Source: Cellulophaga omnivescoria (GTDB taxonomy: Bacteria; Bacteroidota; Bacteroidia; Flavobacteriales; Flavobacteriaceae). From it: a stretch of 64,000 bases of DNA. Below the pieces are notes generated by a model, which was not told the origin of the DNA, made no database searches, and saw only the letters and a list, made by a program, of their open reading frames with translations. Within the stretch, counting starts at the first letter, position 1, and the number at the start of each line of letters is the position of its first letter. The DNA lies in assembly GCF_001999725.1 (NCBI RefSeq), contig NZ_MDDP01000048.1:124001-188000 (forward strand), read 5' to 3'. A program made the translations under genes and the position numbers. Positions 44,099 to 53,863 of the stretch are shown here, piece after piece.

Positions 44099-44488
44099 AT
44101 GAAAAAACAAATTATTAACCCGTGGGAATGGCAAAATGAAAGAAGTTATGTGCAAGCTATAGAAGTAACTAATGCAAAAGGTACTTTGTATGTCTCTGGG
44201 CAAACTGCAATTAATTCTAATGGAAAATCTAGTACAGATGATATGGATGTTCAACTAAGTATGGCTATTAAAAATTTAGAAAAGGTAATTAAAGAAGCTG
44301 GTTACGAGTGTAAAAATATTGTAAGACTAAATATCTTTACAACATCATCGCAAGAACTTTTTTCTTGTTTTAATATTTTTCAAAATTGGATAGCCAAACA
44401 TAATATACAACAAGCTAGTACTTTGTTAGAGGTAAAAAGTCTTTTTGAAACATTAAAAGTAGAATTAGAGGCTACTGTAGTAAGGTAA
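44099..44488 (+). CDS. RidA/YjgF family protein
   Basis: The 129-aa protein belongs to the RidA superfamily, whose members hydrolyse reactive enamine/imine intermediates. It shows 'GTLYVSGQTAINSNGKSS', 'MDVQLSMAIKNLEKVIKEAG', 'IVRLNIFTTS' and 'QASTLLEVKSLFETLKVELE'. The catalytic Arg of RidA (usually in N-P-[KR]-R-x-x-x-x) is not at its usual place; the C-terminus instead reads 'KVELEATVVR'. It may be one of the non-deaminase subgroups. It sits directly downstream of a Crp-type regulator and its probable operator. Confidence 0.9.
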   Translation: MKKQIINPWEWQNERSYVQAIEVTNAKGTLYVSGQTAINSNGKSSTDDMDVQLSMAIKNLEKVIKEAGYECKNIVRLNIFTTSSQELFSCFNIFQNWIAKHNIQQASTLLEVKSLFETLKVELEATVVR

Positions 44489-44510
44489 CTTTTAGAGAGC
44501 TAACAGCATT

Positions 44511-44549
44511 TTAACCTTAATAAATTAATAGCTAATTTATTAAGGTTAA
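44511..44549. terminator. Perfect 17-bp inverted repeat after ridA
   Basis: TTAACCTTAATAAATTA and TAATTTATTAAGGTTAA pair perfectly around ATAGC. The T8 run begins 13 bases later (AAGGTTTTTTTT), so it is a likely terminator with an offset U-run. It is AT-rich apart from two CC/GG pairs. Confidence 0.6.
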
Positions 44550-44648
44550 ATACTTAAGGTTTTTTTTGTAAAATATTTACTACATTTAATGAGTGTTATT
44601 TTTAAAATAACGTATACAAATACTACTAATTATTTAAAGCAAAATTTT

Positions 44649-45098
44649 ATGAATATGAATAGGCAGTTGGGCAAAAGTATTTTTGTATCTTATATATTAG
44701 GCGCTCCTATTGTGCTACTTACAGTAATTGCAACTATTTTAATACCTGTTATTTATGTAGGTAAAGGCTTAAGCTCAATGTCTATAGTTTTAGGTAGTGG
44801 CTTTCAAACAATTGGGTTTGTTTTAACGTTTTTAATAGCATTTTGGTTAGGAGGAAAACTAGCTTATACAGATACAAAAAACAACAATTCGTTAATTTCA
44901 ACTTCATTTAAATACTCTGTATTAGTGAATTTAGTAATTTGGATTGTCTTTTGTTTAATTATTGGCGACTCTACAGGTAACTCTAATTTCTTATTTACAA
45001 CACCTGCAATAATAGCTCTTATTGTAAGTACAACAATTACAACATTTACAATTGGACTTCTTATTTCTTACCTAATTAAAAAAATTAACAACTTGTAA
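44649..45098 (+). CDS. Four-helix membrane protein, chromosomal paralog of cassette gene 6
   Basis: The ~149-aa protein (ATG 44649 chosen because it matches the homologue; an upstream ATG at 44589 adds 20 residues) has four hydrophobic segments ('SYILGAPIVLLTVIATILIP', 'QTIGFVLTFLIAFWLGGKLA', 'SVLVNLVIWIVFCLIIG', 'TITTFTIGLLISYLI'). It shares most of its sequence with the product at 40049. Here the codons are those of the surrounding chromosome (TTA, GTA rich), unlike the cassette copy. Function unknown. Confidence 0.8.
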   Translation: MNMNRQLGKSIFVSYILGAPIVLLTVIATILIPVIYVGKGLSSMSIVLGSGFQTIGFVLTFLIAFWLGGKLAYTDTKNNNSLISTSFKYSVLVNLVIWIVFCLIIGDSTGNSNFLFTTPAIIALIVSTTITTFTIGLLISYLIKKINNL

Positions 45099-45211
45099 TA
45101 AACACCGTGTTTTTAATTTATTAAATAATTTTATTGGTGTAGCTAAATGGCTAAAAATGCTACAGCTATAAAAACTTTATAATAAGATTTTGTATTCTAG
45201 AACACATCAAC

Positions 45212-46057
45212 TTATATAAAAACAATAGTCTTATTATTAAATACCATTGTTTTGCGTTCTATATGTAGTTTTACACCTCTTGCCAATACAATTTTTTCTA
45301 AGTCTCTACCTTTTGCAATTAAATCTTTAATGCTGTGTGTATGAGATACCGTGGTAACATCTTGTTCAATTATAGGTCCTTCGTCTAAATCTGCTGTTAC
45401 ATAGTGGCTTGTTGCTCCAATAATTTTAACACCTCTTTTATAGGCTGCGTGGTACGGTTTTGCACCTGCAAATGCTGGTAAAAATGAGTGGTGTATATTT
45501 ATTATTTTATTAGGATATTGGTCTATTACAGTCTGGCTCACAATTTGCATATACCTTGCCAAAACAATAAAATCTACCTTATATTCTGCCAACAAGGCAA
45601 GTTGTTTTTCTTCGGCTTCTTTTTTAGTTTCTTTTGTTACTGGTATATGGTAAAACGGAATATTAAATTGGTTAGCAATACTTTCTGCTTTATTATGGTT
45701 GCTAATAATTAAAGGGATGTCTACAGCTAATTCTCCAGAGCTATGTCTACTTAATAAATCATACAAACAATGATCATACTTGCTAACAAAAATTGCCATT
45801 TTAGGCACGGTAACTTCTTTGTGTATCTCCCATTTCATTTGGTAAGTAGGCGCTAAAGTTTTAAAACCACTTTTAAACTCATTAAAGGTAAGCGCATTAC
45901 TAAATTCACTCTCTAACCGCATAAAAAAAGTAGCACTTTCTTTATCTACATATTGGTCTATATATACAATATTACCGCCTTTAGTATGTATAAAATTTGT
46001 TACTGTGCTTATAATACCAGCTTGGTCTGGGCAATTAATAAGTATGGTTAGCTTCAT
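45212..46057 (-). CDS. purU: Formyltetrahydrofolate deformylase
   Basis: PurU hydrolyses 10-formyl-THF to formate and THF, balancing one-carbon units. The 281-aa protein has an N-terminal ACT domain ('LTILINCPDQAGIISTVTNF', residues ~1-85). A formyltransferase-like catalytic domain contains 'ISNHNKAESIANQFNIPFYH', 'NIHHSFLPAFAGAKPYHAAY' with the catalytic Asn/His, and 'ATSHYVTADLDEGPIIEQDV' with the catalytic Asp. It diverges from icmF across a 144-bp gap that contains an inverted repeat. Confidence 0.95.
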   Translation of the reverse strand: MKLTILINCPDQAGIISTVTNFIHTKGGNIVYIDQYVDKESATFFMRLESEFSNALTFNEFKSGFKTLAPTYQMKWEIHKEVTVPKMAIFVSKYDHCLYDLLSRHSSGELAVDIPLIISNHNKAESIANQFNIPFYHIPVTKETKKEAEEKQLALLAEYKVDFIVLARYMQIVSQTVIDQYPNKIINIHHSFLPAFAGAKPYHAAYKRGVKIIGATSHYVTADLDEGPIIEQDVTTVSHTHSIKDLIAKGRDLEKIVLARGVKLHIERKTMVFNNKTIVFI

Positions 46058-46154
46058 AAATAATAAAATTAAGCTAACTAATTTAGGGTATTATCAAATA
46101 AGCACCCTAGCTTTCTTATATTTTTATAATATTGAATGTTTTTGATGTAGATTT

Positions 46155-46176
46155 TTGCAATTTTCGTAAATTGCAA
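46155..46176. promoter_or_regulatory. Inverted repeat TTGCAATTT-TCGT-AAATTGCAA
   Basis: Perfect 9-bp arms with a 4-bp spacer, 25 bp before the icmF ATG and in the divergent purU-icmF gap. Size and symmetry suggest a repressor operator, for example a TetR- or FadR-like one; no matching regulator gene is adjacent. Confidence 0.5.
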
Positions 46177-46201
46177 GTCTAAAATTAGCTATTTAATACG
46201 A

Positions 46202-49200
46202 ATGGAACAACAGAAACCATATACACCAAAACATAAAATTAGGATTGTTACAGCAGCAGCTTTGTTTGATGGGCACGATGCAGCAATTAATATTATGCGC
46301 CGTATTATACAATCTACAGGCGTAGAGGTAATTCACTTAGGTCATGACCGTAGTGTTGCAGAGGTAGTAGATTGTGCCATACAAGAAGATGTAAATGCAA
46401 TTGCAATAACATCTTACCAAGGTGGACATAACGAGTATTTTAAATATATGTATGATTTGCTTCAGGAACGTGGGGCTACTCATATTAAAATATTTGGCGG
46501 CGGTGGCGGCGTAATTTTGCCTGAGGAAATAAAAGAATTAATGGACCACGGTATTACTAAAATTTATGCGCCAGACGATGGCCGTAAATTAGGGTTACAA
46601 GGTATGATTAATGACTTGGTAGAAAAGAGCGATTTTCCGGTGCCAGCTTTAAAATTACCAGAAAGTACAACGGTTTCAGACTCTTTAAAAAACAAAGACA
46701 TAAACACTATTGCACGTTTAATTAGTCTTGCAGAAAACAGACATGAAGAGTTTGTAGAGTACTTCTCTAAGGTAGAAAAATCTACAAAAAATGTGCCTGT
46801 ACTTGGTATAACTGGTACTGGTGGAGCTGGTAAATCTAGTTTGGTAGATGAGTTGGTTAGGCGTTTTCTTTTAGATTTCCCTGACAAAAAAATAGGGCTA
46901 GTTTCTGTAGATCCGTCTAAAAGAAAAACTGGTGGTGCACTTTTAGGAGACCGTATACGTATGAATGCTATTAATAATGAGCGTGTGTATATGCGCTCTT
47001 TAGCAACAAGGCAGTCTAACCTTGCTTTGTCTAAGTATGTAGAGGAAGCTGTAGAAGTTTTAAAAGCTGCCGAGTACGATTTAATTGTGTTAGAAACATC
47101 TGGTATTGGACAGTCTGATACTGAAATTATTGAACACAGTAACGTATCATTATATGTAATGACACCAGAATTTGGTGCTGCTACGCAATTAGAAAAAATT
47201 GATATGCTAGACTTTGCAGATTTAGTAGCTATTAATAAGTTTGATAAACGCGGTGCTTTAGATGCAATTAGAGATGTAAAAAAACAATACATGCGTAACC
47301 ATAATTTATGGGATACGCCACAAGAAGATATGCCAATTTTTGGTACAATGGCTAGCCAGTTTAATGACCCTGGTATGAACAGGTTGTACACAAAAATAAT
47401 GGATACATTAGCTACAAAAGCTAATGCAAATTTAAAGTCTACTTTTAAATTTGGTAACGAAATAGAAGAAAAGGTGTTTGTTATACCACCTGCTCGCACA
47501 CGTTATTTATCAGAAATTGCAGAAAATAATAGAGGGTATGATGCTACTGTAGCTGTGCAAACTAAAGTTGCTCAGCGTTTGTATGGTGTTTACCAAACAA
47601 TATTATCGGTTTCTAATACACCAAAAACAGCGGCAGATTTACTGCTTAAAAATGGCTTAGATACAGCTGTAATTTTAGAAGGGGTAAAAGAAGATGCAGA
47701 TAAAGACTTTTTAAATTTACTATTTAAGGAGTTTGATAGAGTAAAAATGGATTTAGACCCTTACAACTGGGAAGTTATTATAACTTGGGATGCCAAAGTA
47801 AATAAATACAAGCAACCTGTTTATAGCTTTAAAGTAAGAGATAAAGAAATTAAGATAGATACATATACAGAGTCCTTATCTCATTCACAAATACCAAAAG
47901 TAGCTTTGCCTAAGTACCAAGCTTGGGGAGATATTTTAGGATGGTGTTTGCAAGAAAATGTACCAGGAGAATTTCCATATGCATCTGGTTTATATCCTTT
48001 TAAAAGAACTGGTGAAGACCCAACCCGTATGTTTGCTGGTGAAGGCGGACCAGAACGTACCAACAGACGTTTTCACTACGTAAGTTTAGGTATGCCAGCA
48101 AAAAGGCTTTCTACTGCTTTTGATTCGGTTACTTTGTATGGTAATGATCCAGATCACAGACCAGATATTTATGGTAAAATTGGTAACGCAGGGGTTTCTA
48201 TATGTTGTTTAGATGATGCCAAAAAATTATATTCTGGGTTTGATTTAAGTCATCCAATGACATCGGTTTCTATGACTATTAATGGTCCGGCTCCTATGTT
48301 GTTAGGTTTCTTTATGAACGCCGCAATAGATCAAAATTGTGAAAAATACATTAAAGAAAATGGCTTAGAGGCACAGGTAGAAGCTAAATTTAAAGAAGTA
48401 TACGATAACAAAGGATTAAGCAGACCTGTATATAATGGAGATTTACCAGAGGGTAATGACGGTTTAGGTCTTATGTTACTTGGTTTAACTGGTGATATGG
48501 TTTTACCTGCAGAGGTTTACGCAGAAATAAAAGCTACTACTTTAGCGCAAGTACGTGGTACAGTACAAGCAGATATTTTAAAAGAAGACCAAGCGCAAAA
48601 TACGTGTATTTTCTCAACAGAATTTGCACTGCGTTTAATGGGAGACGTACAAGAATATTTTATACAAAAACAAGTCAGAAATTTTTATTCGGTTTCTATT
48701 TCTGGCTATCATATTGCAGAAGCTGGCGCAAATCCAATAACACAATTGGCATTTACATTAGCAAATGGTTTTACATATGTAGAGTATTACTTAAGTAGAG
48801 GTATGGATATCAATAAATTTGGTCCAAACTTATCTTTCTTTTTCTCTAACGGTATAGATCCAGAATATGCAGTTATTGGTAGGGTTGCACGTAAAATATG
48901 GGCAAAAGCACTAAAATTAAAGTATGGTGCAGATCCAAGAGCGCAAATGCTAAAGTATCATATACAAACATCTGGCCGTAGTTTACACGCACAAGAGATA
49001 GATTTTAATGATATTAGAACAACATTACAGGCGTTGTATGCTATAAACGATAATTGTAACTCATTACATACCAATGCGTATGATGAGGCTATTACCACAC
49101 CTACAGAGGAATCTGTTAGACGAGCAATGGCAATACAGTTAATAATTAACAAAGAGCTAGGACTTGCTAAAAACGAAAATCCAATTCAAGGTGCTTTTAT

Positions 49201-49651
49201 TATTGAAGAATTGACAGAACTTGTAGAAGAAGCAGTTTTAAAAGAGTTTGATAGGATTACAGAGCGTGGAGGTGTTTTAGGAGCAATGGAAACAATGTAT
49301 CAACGCTCTAAAATACAAGAAGAGAGTTTGTATTATGAAACCTTAAAACATACAGGTGAGTTTCCTATAATTGGTGTAAACACATTTTTAAGTTCTAAAG
49401 GTTCACCTACGGTTTTACCAGCAGAAGTTATACGTGCTACAGAGGAAGAAAAGCTAGCGCAAATAGATACTTTAAAAAGTGTGCAAAATAGAGCTGAAAA
49501 TGCAGATAAATTATTAGAAGACTTACAACAAGCAGCTGTTAAAAATGAAAACATTTTTGAGAAGTTAATGGAGGTTTCTAAAGTATGTACATTAGGACAA
49601 ATAACAAGTTCGCTTTTTCAGGTAGGAGGACAGTACCGTAGAAATATGTAA
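46202..49651 (+). CDS. icmF: Fused isobutyryl-CoA mutase (B12 domain + G-protein chaperone + mutase)
   Basis: This 1149-aa fusion interconverts isobutyryl-CoA and n-butyryl-CoA (or a related branched acyl-CoA pair) with adenosylcobalamin. Order: B12-binding domain (~10-150) with '[15 protein letters not shown]', where His is the lower axial ligand of a DxHxx(A/G) motif, and '[14 protein letters not shown]'; MeaB/ArgK-type GTPase (~200-420) with P-loop '[18 protein letters not shown]' and '[15 protein letters not shown]'; linker; then the large mutase TIM barrel with '[14 protein letters not shown]', '[16 protein letters not shown]' and '[14 protein letters not shown]'. This order defines IcmF and not methylmalonyl-CoA mutase. 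A terminator follows. Confidence 0.95.
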   Translation: MEQQKPYTPKHKIRIVTAAALFDGHDAAINIMRRIIQSTGVEVIHLGHDRSVAEVVDCAIQEDVNAIAITSYQGGHNEYFKYMYDLLQERGATHIKIFGGGGGVILPEEIKELMDHGITKIYAPDDGRKLGLQGMINDLVEKSDFPVPALKLPESTTVSDSLKNKDINTIARLISLAENRHEEFVEYFSKVEKSTKNVPVLGITGTGGAGKSSLVDELVRRFLLDFPDKKIGLVSVDPSKRKTGGALLGDRIRMNAINNERVYMRSLATRQSNLALSKYVEEAVEVLKAAEYDLIVLETSGIGQSDTEIIEHSNVSLYVMTPEFGAATQLEKIDMLDFADLVAINKFDKRGALDAIRDVKKQYMRNHNLWDTPQEDMPIFGTMASQFNDPGMNRLYTKIMDTLATKANANLKSTFKFGNEIEEKVFVIPPARTRYLSEIAENNRGYDATVAVQTKVAQRLYGVYQTILSVSNTPKTAADLLLKNGLDTAVILEGVKEDADKDFLNLLFKEFDRVKMDLDPYNWEVIITWDAKVNKYKQPVYSFKVRDKEIKIDTYTESLSHSQIPKVALPKYQAWGDILGWCLQENVPGEFPYASGLYPFKRTGEDPTRMFAGEGGPERTNRRFHYVSLGMPAKRLSTAFDSVTLYGNDPDHRPDIYGKIGNAGVSICCLDDAKKLYSGFDLSHPMTSVSMTINGPAPMLLGFFMNAAIDQNCEKYIKENGLEAQVEAKFKEVYDNKGLSRPVYNGDLPEGNDGLGLMLLGLTGDMVLPAEVYAEIKATTLAQVRGTVQADILKEDQAQNTCIFSTEFALRLMGDVQEYFIQKQVRNFYSVSISGYHIAEAGANPITQLAFTLANGFTYVEYYLSRGMDINKFGPNLSFFFSNGIDPEYAVIGRVARKIWAKALKLKYGADPRAQMLKYHIQTSGRSLHAQEIDFNDIRTTLQALYAINDNCNSLHTNAYDEAITTPTEESVRRAMAIQLIINKELGLAKNENPIQGAFIIEELTELVEEAVLKEFDRITERGGVLGAMETMYQRSKIQEESLYYETLKHTGEFPIIGVNTFLSSKGSPTVLPAEVIRATEEEKLAQIDTLKSVQNRAENADKLLEDLQQAAVKNENIFEKLMEVSKVCTLGQITSSLFQVGGQYRRNM

Positions 49652-49667
49652 AAGTTTAATCTGTTAT

Positions 49668-49707
49668 AAAAAAAATCACCTAGCATTATGTTAGGTGATT
49701 TTTTTTT
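49668..49707. terminator. Bidirectional terminator after icmF
   Basis: AAATCACCTA (49673-49682) pairs with TAGGTGATTT (49692-49701), flanked by A-run and T8-run. It lies between convergent genes (icmF and the leftward gene at 49726). Confidence 0.9.
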
Positions 49708-49725
49708 ATTCTAATTAAAACATAA

Positions 49726-50115
49726 TTAACGTAAAGATCTACGCCAGTTTTTATATGTCTTCCTAAAACTTGTAATTTCTGTACGCAATAGGTTTAAATA
49801 TTCTTTTTCCTTAACTCCGTGGTGTTCTAAACCATTACAATAGCTAAGTATGTTTCTGGTAATAGTATTAATAAATTTTATGCTATGCAACTTAGTATGT
49901 TTACAGTCGCTACGCTCTGCTTGCTCTATTTGTATAGGAAGTAAAATGGCATCTGTAAGTATAGAATTCGCCATAATGTCTCTTAAACTACTAGATTTAT
50001 ACAATTGTAATAAATCTTTATTGTAGCTAAAGTAAGATGCTAGTTCTCTACTAGTATGGCAAAGCGATAATGCTTTTTTATAAACCGGAACTGTACTAAG
50101 ATTTCTGTATGGCAT
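49726..50115 (-). CDS. Hypothetical helical protein
   Basis: The 129-aa protein is not recognised. It is predicted mostly helical ('VYKKALSLCHTSRELASYF', 'DAILLPIQIEQAERSD', 'IKFINTITRNILSYCNG', 'EYLNLLRTEITSFRKTYKNW') and ends with a basic tail 'KNWRRSLR'. A four-helix bundle resembling the S23/four-helix family is possible but unproven. It has no signal peptide. It is flanked by a bidirectional terminator and diverges from the Lrp-type regulator, with a 114-bp gap between. Confidence 0.65.
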   Translation of the reverse strand: MPYRNLSTVPVYKKALSLCHTSRELASYFSYNKDLLQLYKSSSLRDIMANSILTDAILLPIQIEQAERSDCKHTKLHSIKFINTITRNILSYCNGLEHHGVKEKEYLNLLRTEITSFRKTYKNWRRSLR

Positions 50116-50229
50116 TGTAGTTACTGTTATAGTATAAAATTACACTCTTATTGTTATTGATTTAATTATGATTGTAAAGTGTTTTTTTCTTTTTACTTTT
50201 GATTCTAAATATTTTAAATATTAAAGGCT

Positions 50230-50682
50230 TTGAATAATAAGATAGATGCTATTAGTTGGAAAATTCTAAACTATTTACAAAAAAATGCAAGAGAATCTTT
50301 TGCACATATTGGTAGGCAAGTAGGCTTATCTGCACCTGCGGTTGCAGAACGTGTAAAAAAAATGGAAGATTTAGGAATCATTACTGGTTATAAAGCAATG
50401 GTATCTCATACAGAAACGGGCTACCAACTAAAAGCAATTATTACTTTACGTGCTTTTATGGGTAAATTAAAGCCTTTTTTAGAGTTAGTTGGTACTTTTG
50501 ATGAGGTTATAAATTGTTATAGAATAACTGGTAATGAGAATATTATAATGGAAGTGGTGCTTAGAAATCAGTTTCATTTAGAACAATTTATAGATAGGTT
50601 AATACAATATGGTGAGGCACGTACGCACATAATTTTATCAGATGTAGTTTCTAACGCGCCTATTAAAAAAATAGAAGGGTAA
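50230..50682 (+). CDS. Lrp/AsnC family transcriptional regulator
   Basis: The 150-aa protein has an N-terminal winged helix ('IDAISWKILNYLQKNARESF', 'HIGRQVGLSAPAVAERVKKM') followed by an AsnC/RAM ligand domain ('LKAIITLRAFMGKLKPF', 'VINCYRITGNENIIMEVVL'). Its only plausible start is TTG 50230, since no in-frame ATG precedes the helix-turn-helix. It is a monocistronic-looking regulator, likely amino-acid responsive; ligand and targets are not visible. Confidence 0.92.
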   Translation: MNNKIDAISWKILNYLQKNARESFAHIGRQVGLSAPAVAERVKKMEDLGIITGYKAMVSHTETGYQLKAIITLRAFMGKLKPFLELVGTFDEVINCYRITGNENIIMEVVLRNQFHLEQFIDRLIQYGEARTHIILSDVVSNAPIKKIEG

Positions 50683-50753
50683 AACATAGGTTTTAGGAGT
50701 AAATTTGTAATTTGCACTTTTAAATAAAAAACTCATTTTTTAGTACGGTTAAA

Positions 50754-51587
50754 ATGCAAGCAGAAGATTTAGACACTATTGGAAAATACATACAAATAGC
50801 TACAGATAAGGCAGTTTTTTTTCTGCCTCGTATTATTGGTGCTGGTTTAGTAATCTGGATAGGTTTTAAACTGGTAAAAAGGGTATTAAAAATGGTTGGT
50901 GTTGCCTTAGAAAAAACAGGCATTTCTAAAACATTACGCCCATTTGTATCTTCTTTAGTAGGCGTATTGCTAAAGGGTACCGCTTTGTTTATTGCAGCTT
51001 CTATTGTTGGGGCAGATTTAACAGGGTTAATGGCAATTTTAGCTGCTGTTGGTTTTGCAGTAGGTATGGCGTTGCAAGGTAGTTTAGGCAATTTTGCATC
51101 TGGTATTTTAATTTTAACGTTAAAACCCTACAAAATAGATGATTGGATACAGCTTGAAGATAAATTTGGTCGTGTTTCGGAAATAGGCATTTTTAGTACA
51201 GATATAATTACACCAGGTAACAAGGTATTAATAATACCTAATTCTAAAATTACAGATTCTGTGGTTACCAACTATTCGGAAAAGGGAATGATTAGGTTAG
51301 AGTTATTAGTTACTATGCCTTATTCAGAGAGTTTTCCTAAAGTAGAAAAAATTATTATTGATGCATTGTTAGAACTTCCAAACGTATTAAAAGATCCAAT
51401 TCCGGATATAGGTATACAAACTTTTGATACCCATAGTATACAATTGCTAGTTAGGCCTTTTGTGCAGCCAGATGATTATTGGCCAGTTACGTTTCAGGCT
51501 AATAAAGCCATAAAAAATGCTTTTAGCAAACACGGTATACAAGTTGCTTATTCTGAAGGGGTAGAAATGGGTGTTATTGGAGACTAA
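50754..51587 (+). CDS. MscS family mechanosensitive channel
   Basis: The 277-aa protein has three N-terminal membrane helices ('IIGAGLVIWIGFKLV', 'SSLVGVLLKGTALFIAASIV', 'TGLMAILAAVGFAVGMALQG'). The pore-lining TM3 is 'AAVGFAVGMALQGSLGNFAS', where MscS-type Ala/Gly packing is visible, followed by the beta domain 'LKPYKIDDWIQLEDKFGRV' and 'NKVLIIPNSKITDSVVTNYS'. It releases solutes on hypo-osmotic shock. Small-conductance type, inner membrane. Confidence 0.93.
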   Translation: MQAEDLDTIGKYIQIATDKAVFFLPRIIGAGLVIWIGFKLVKRVLKMVGVALEKTGISKTLRPFVSSLVGVLLKGTALFIAASIVGADLTGLMAILAAVGFAVGMALQGSLGNFASGILILTLKPYKIDDWIQLEDKFGRVSEIGIFSTDIITPGNKVLIIPNSKITDSVVTNYSEKGMIRLELLVTMPYSESFPKVEKIIIDALLELPNVLKDPIPDIGIQTFDTHSIQLLVRPFVQPDDYWPVTFQANKAIKNAFSKHGIQVAYSEGVEMGVIGD

Positions 51588-51702
51588 TTTATAAGTTTCT
51601 TTTTTGGCTAGGTTTTTGATGCTTCATATAGAGTTAAAAACAAATAATAATAGTATTTTTAGTTTTTAACTCTATCTAACTAAAAACCAAAAGACATCAT
51701 TT

Positions 51703-53115
51703 GTGAAAAAATTAGTACTTCTACTGTTAGCATTGTTAAGTTTGCAGATTTCTGCACAAGAATTAAAGTTGAAAAAAGGAGTTGTTTTAGACAATATTAA
51801 GGTGTCAGATTCCTCAGCGTATAGTTTTTCTCTTTTTTTACCATCAAGCTTCAATGTAAATAAAAAATGGCCTGTTGTTTTTGTTGTTGATTATGATAAT
51901 AAAGAAAAGCAAGTATTACGTTTAATGGCAGGGGTTGCAGAAGAAAAAGGATATATTTTAGCGGCATCAAACAATTTAAATGATACGTTAACAGTCTCTA
52001 AAAGTATTTTAGCTTTTTCTAAAACATTTAATGCTGTAGTAGGTATGTTACCTATAGATGAAAAACAAGTATACACTTTAGGGTTTAATAGAGCAGGCAG
52101 GTTAGCATCTACAATACCGGCATTTATTTCTAATATTGATGGTGTGCTGACTTATAATTCTACTATAGGTAATATAGAAATTATTAATGTAAAAAAACCT
52201 TACTATTACATTAGTATTGTTAGTGAGTATAATTTTAATTATACTGAAGTATTAGCTAATGAAAAGCTCCTGAATAAGTTAAAAATTCCCAATCAGTTAC
52301 TAATAGAGGAATCTAAAAATAATTGGCCCTCTACATCTAATTTACAAAAAGCTTTAGACTTATTTAAAATGTCTGCTATGGCCAAAGGTAATATAGCAGT
52401 AGATAGTTTATTTGTAAATAAAAACTACAATGCTGCACTTTCAAAAATAAATAAGTTAGTAGGTGCAAACAAACTTAAAAATGCAAAAGAATTGGTAGAC
52501 CAAACCATTGTGGTTTATAAACCATTTAAAAATATTGATACTTTAAAAAATAACAGTAACCAGTTACGTAAAAATAAAATATACAAGTCGTTAAAAAGGG
52601 CAGAAAATAATGTGCTTTTTAAAGAACAATCTTTAAAAAACGATTTTCAATACTATGTAGAAGAAGATGCATACACACATAACTTTAATAACCTTGGTTG
52701 GTGGGCACACCAAACCAAAGAAATAGAAAAGTTTAAAAATAGCTCTAACCAAGAGCAGCAAAAAATGGGATACAGGTTAGAGGGATATTTAATTGCGCTA
52801 ACGGAAGACTATATAGATACTATTTTGGCAGAAGAAAACAAAGACTTTGATGCTCTTAGCTTTTTATATATGTTAAAAACCATAATTGAACCTAAAGATT
52901 ATGATCCTTACCTTAAAATAATATCTTTAAGTGCAAAAAATGATGATTTTGGAACTTCTATTTTTTACTTAGAGGAATTACTTAAAAATGGATATACAGA
53001 TGCAGATAAACTTTATAATTTAGAGTCTACTACATTATTAAAACTTACACCAGAATATAATGCTTTAATTGAAAAATACCTTAAAAAAGGAAGATTTATA
53101 CTTAAGGAAGAATAA
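51703..53115 (+). CDS. Secreted alpha/beta-hydrolase-like protein lacking the nucleophile
   Basis: The 470-aa protein (GTG start, signal peptide 'VLLLLALLSLQISAQ') has an N-terminal esterase-D-like alpha/beta domain ('YSFSLFLPSSFNVNKKWPVV', 'VFVVDYDNKEKQVLRLMAGV', 'VYTLGFNRAGRLASTI'). The elbow that should read G-x-S-x-G reads G-F-N-R-A, so the nucleophilic Ser is replaced by Asn. The C-terminal ~220 residues are helical, possibly TPR-like ('SLFVNKNYNAALSKINKLVG'). The protein is probably not a hydrolase. Its 3' end overlaps the convergent DJ-1-like gene by 14 bp. Confidence 0.75.
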   Translation: MKKLVLLLLALLSLQISAQELKLKKGVVLDNIKVSDSSAYSFSLFLPSSFNVNKKWPVVFVVDYDNKEKQVLRLMAGVAEEKGYILAASNNLNDTLTVSKSILAFSKTFNAVVGMLPIDEKQVYTLGFNRAGRLASTIPAFISNIDGVLTYNSTIGNIEIINVKKPYYYISIVSEYNFNYTEVLANEKLLNKLKIPNQLLIEESKNNWPSTSNLQKALDLFKMSAMAKGNIAVDSLFVNKNYNAALSKINKLVGANKLKNAKELVDQTIVVYKPFKNIDTLKNNSNQLRKNKIYKSLKRAENNVLFKEQSLKNDFQYYVEEDAYTHNFNNLGWWAHQTKEIEKFKNSSNQEQQKMGYRLEGYLIALTEDYIDTILAEENKDFDALSFLYMLKTIIEPKDYDPYLKIISLSAKNDDFGTSIFYLEELLKNGYTDADKLYNLESTTLLKLTPEYNALIEKYLKKGRFILKEE

Positions 53116-53863
53116 GGTGTGGCACTTTGTTTATATCCCAATCTATAACCAAGCCGCCAGCTAAAGATTGTGCAACGTCTTTACCGTATAAATATTCACA
53201 TAAATAAAGAGCGGCTTCAAAACTTTTGGCTCCGCCTGCAGAGGTAATGTATTTTTTATGGTGTACAAACAATACATTATCTGCAACTTTTAATTTAGGA
53301 AAGGTTTTTTTGTATAAATCTATGTCACTAGGAAAGGTGGTAGAGGTTACATTATCTAAAACACCAGCTTTAGCAAGTACAAAAGCACCATCACAGTGCG
53401 ATGTCATAAAAAGTGCATCATTGTTTACTTTTTTTACAAAATTAAGCATTGTAGTATCTTTTAAATCAGAGTCTAAATGGTGTTCTGCACTAGGTATAAC
53501 CAGTATGTCTATTTTAGGTAGTTTATCTTCAACATAGTTATAATCTGGCAAAATGCGTACACCTTCAAACGTGGTTATGGGTTCTAAGGTGTTAGCTACT
53601 GTAAAAACATTCATTGCTTTAATATTTTCTCTATACTTTGTATGCTGAAAAATATCAAAAGGAGCGGTAAACTCAGTATTAAAAGTGCCATCCATAATTA
53701 AAAAAGCTACATTGTAACGGGTAGAGTCTAGTTCAGGATAAAAACGCTCTTTAGTTTCTGCATTATTTATTACTTCAGTTTTTACAGTTTCTTTTTTCTT
53801 ATCTGCACAGGCAAAAGCTAGACTAATTAATAGTCCCAATATTATATAAATTAGTTTTTTCAT
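53102..53863 (-). CDS. DJ-1/PfpI (GATase1-like) family lipoprotein
   Basis: The 253-aa protein has a lipobox ('ISLAFAC') and a DJ-1/PfpI fold: 'YNVAFLIMDGTFNTEFTAPF', 'LPKIDILVIPSAEHHLD', the nucleophile elbow 'MTSHCDGAFVLAKAG' with the Cys, 'HHKKYITSAGGAKSFEAALY', and 'LAGGLVIDWD'. Family members include chaperones, glyoxalases and AraC-linked amidase-like sensors. It is exported, so not a cytoplasmic chaperone. It overlaps the MFS gene by 4 bp (ATGA), forming a two-gene operon. Confidence 0.88.
   Translation of the reverse strand: MKKLIYIILGLLISLAFACADKKKETVKTEVINNAETKERFYPELDSTRYNVAFLIMDGTFNTEFTAPFDIFQHTKYRENIKAMNVFTVANTLEPITTFEGVRILPDYNYVEDKLPKIDILVIPSAEHHLDSDLKDTTMLNFVKKVNNDALFMTSHCDGAFVLAKAGVLDNVTSTTFPSDIDLYKKTFPKLKVADNVLFVHHKKYITSAGGAKSFEAALYLCEYLYGKDVAQSLAGGLVIDWDINKVPHLILP

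Noticed and set aside
46564-47499. 311-aa minus-strand frame inside icmF
   Set aside because: It is fully antisense to conserved B12/GTPase domains and has no recognisable domain of its own.
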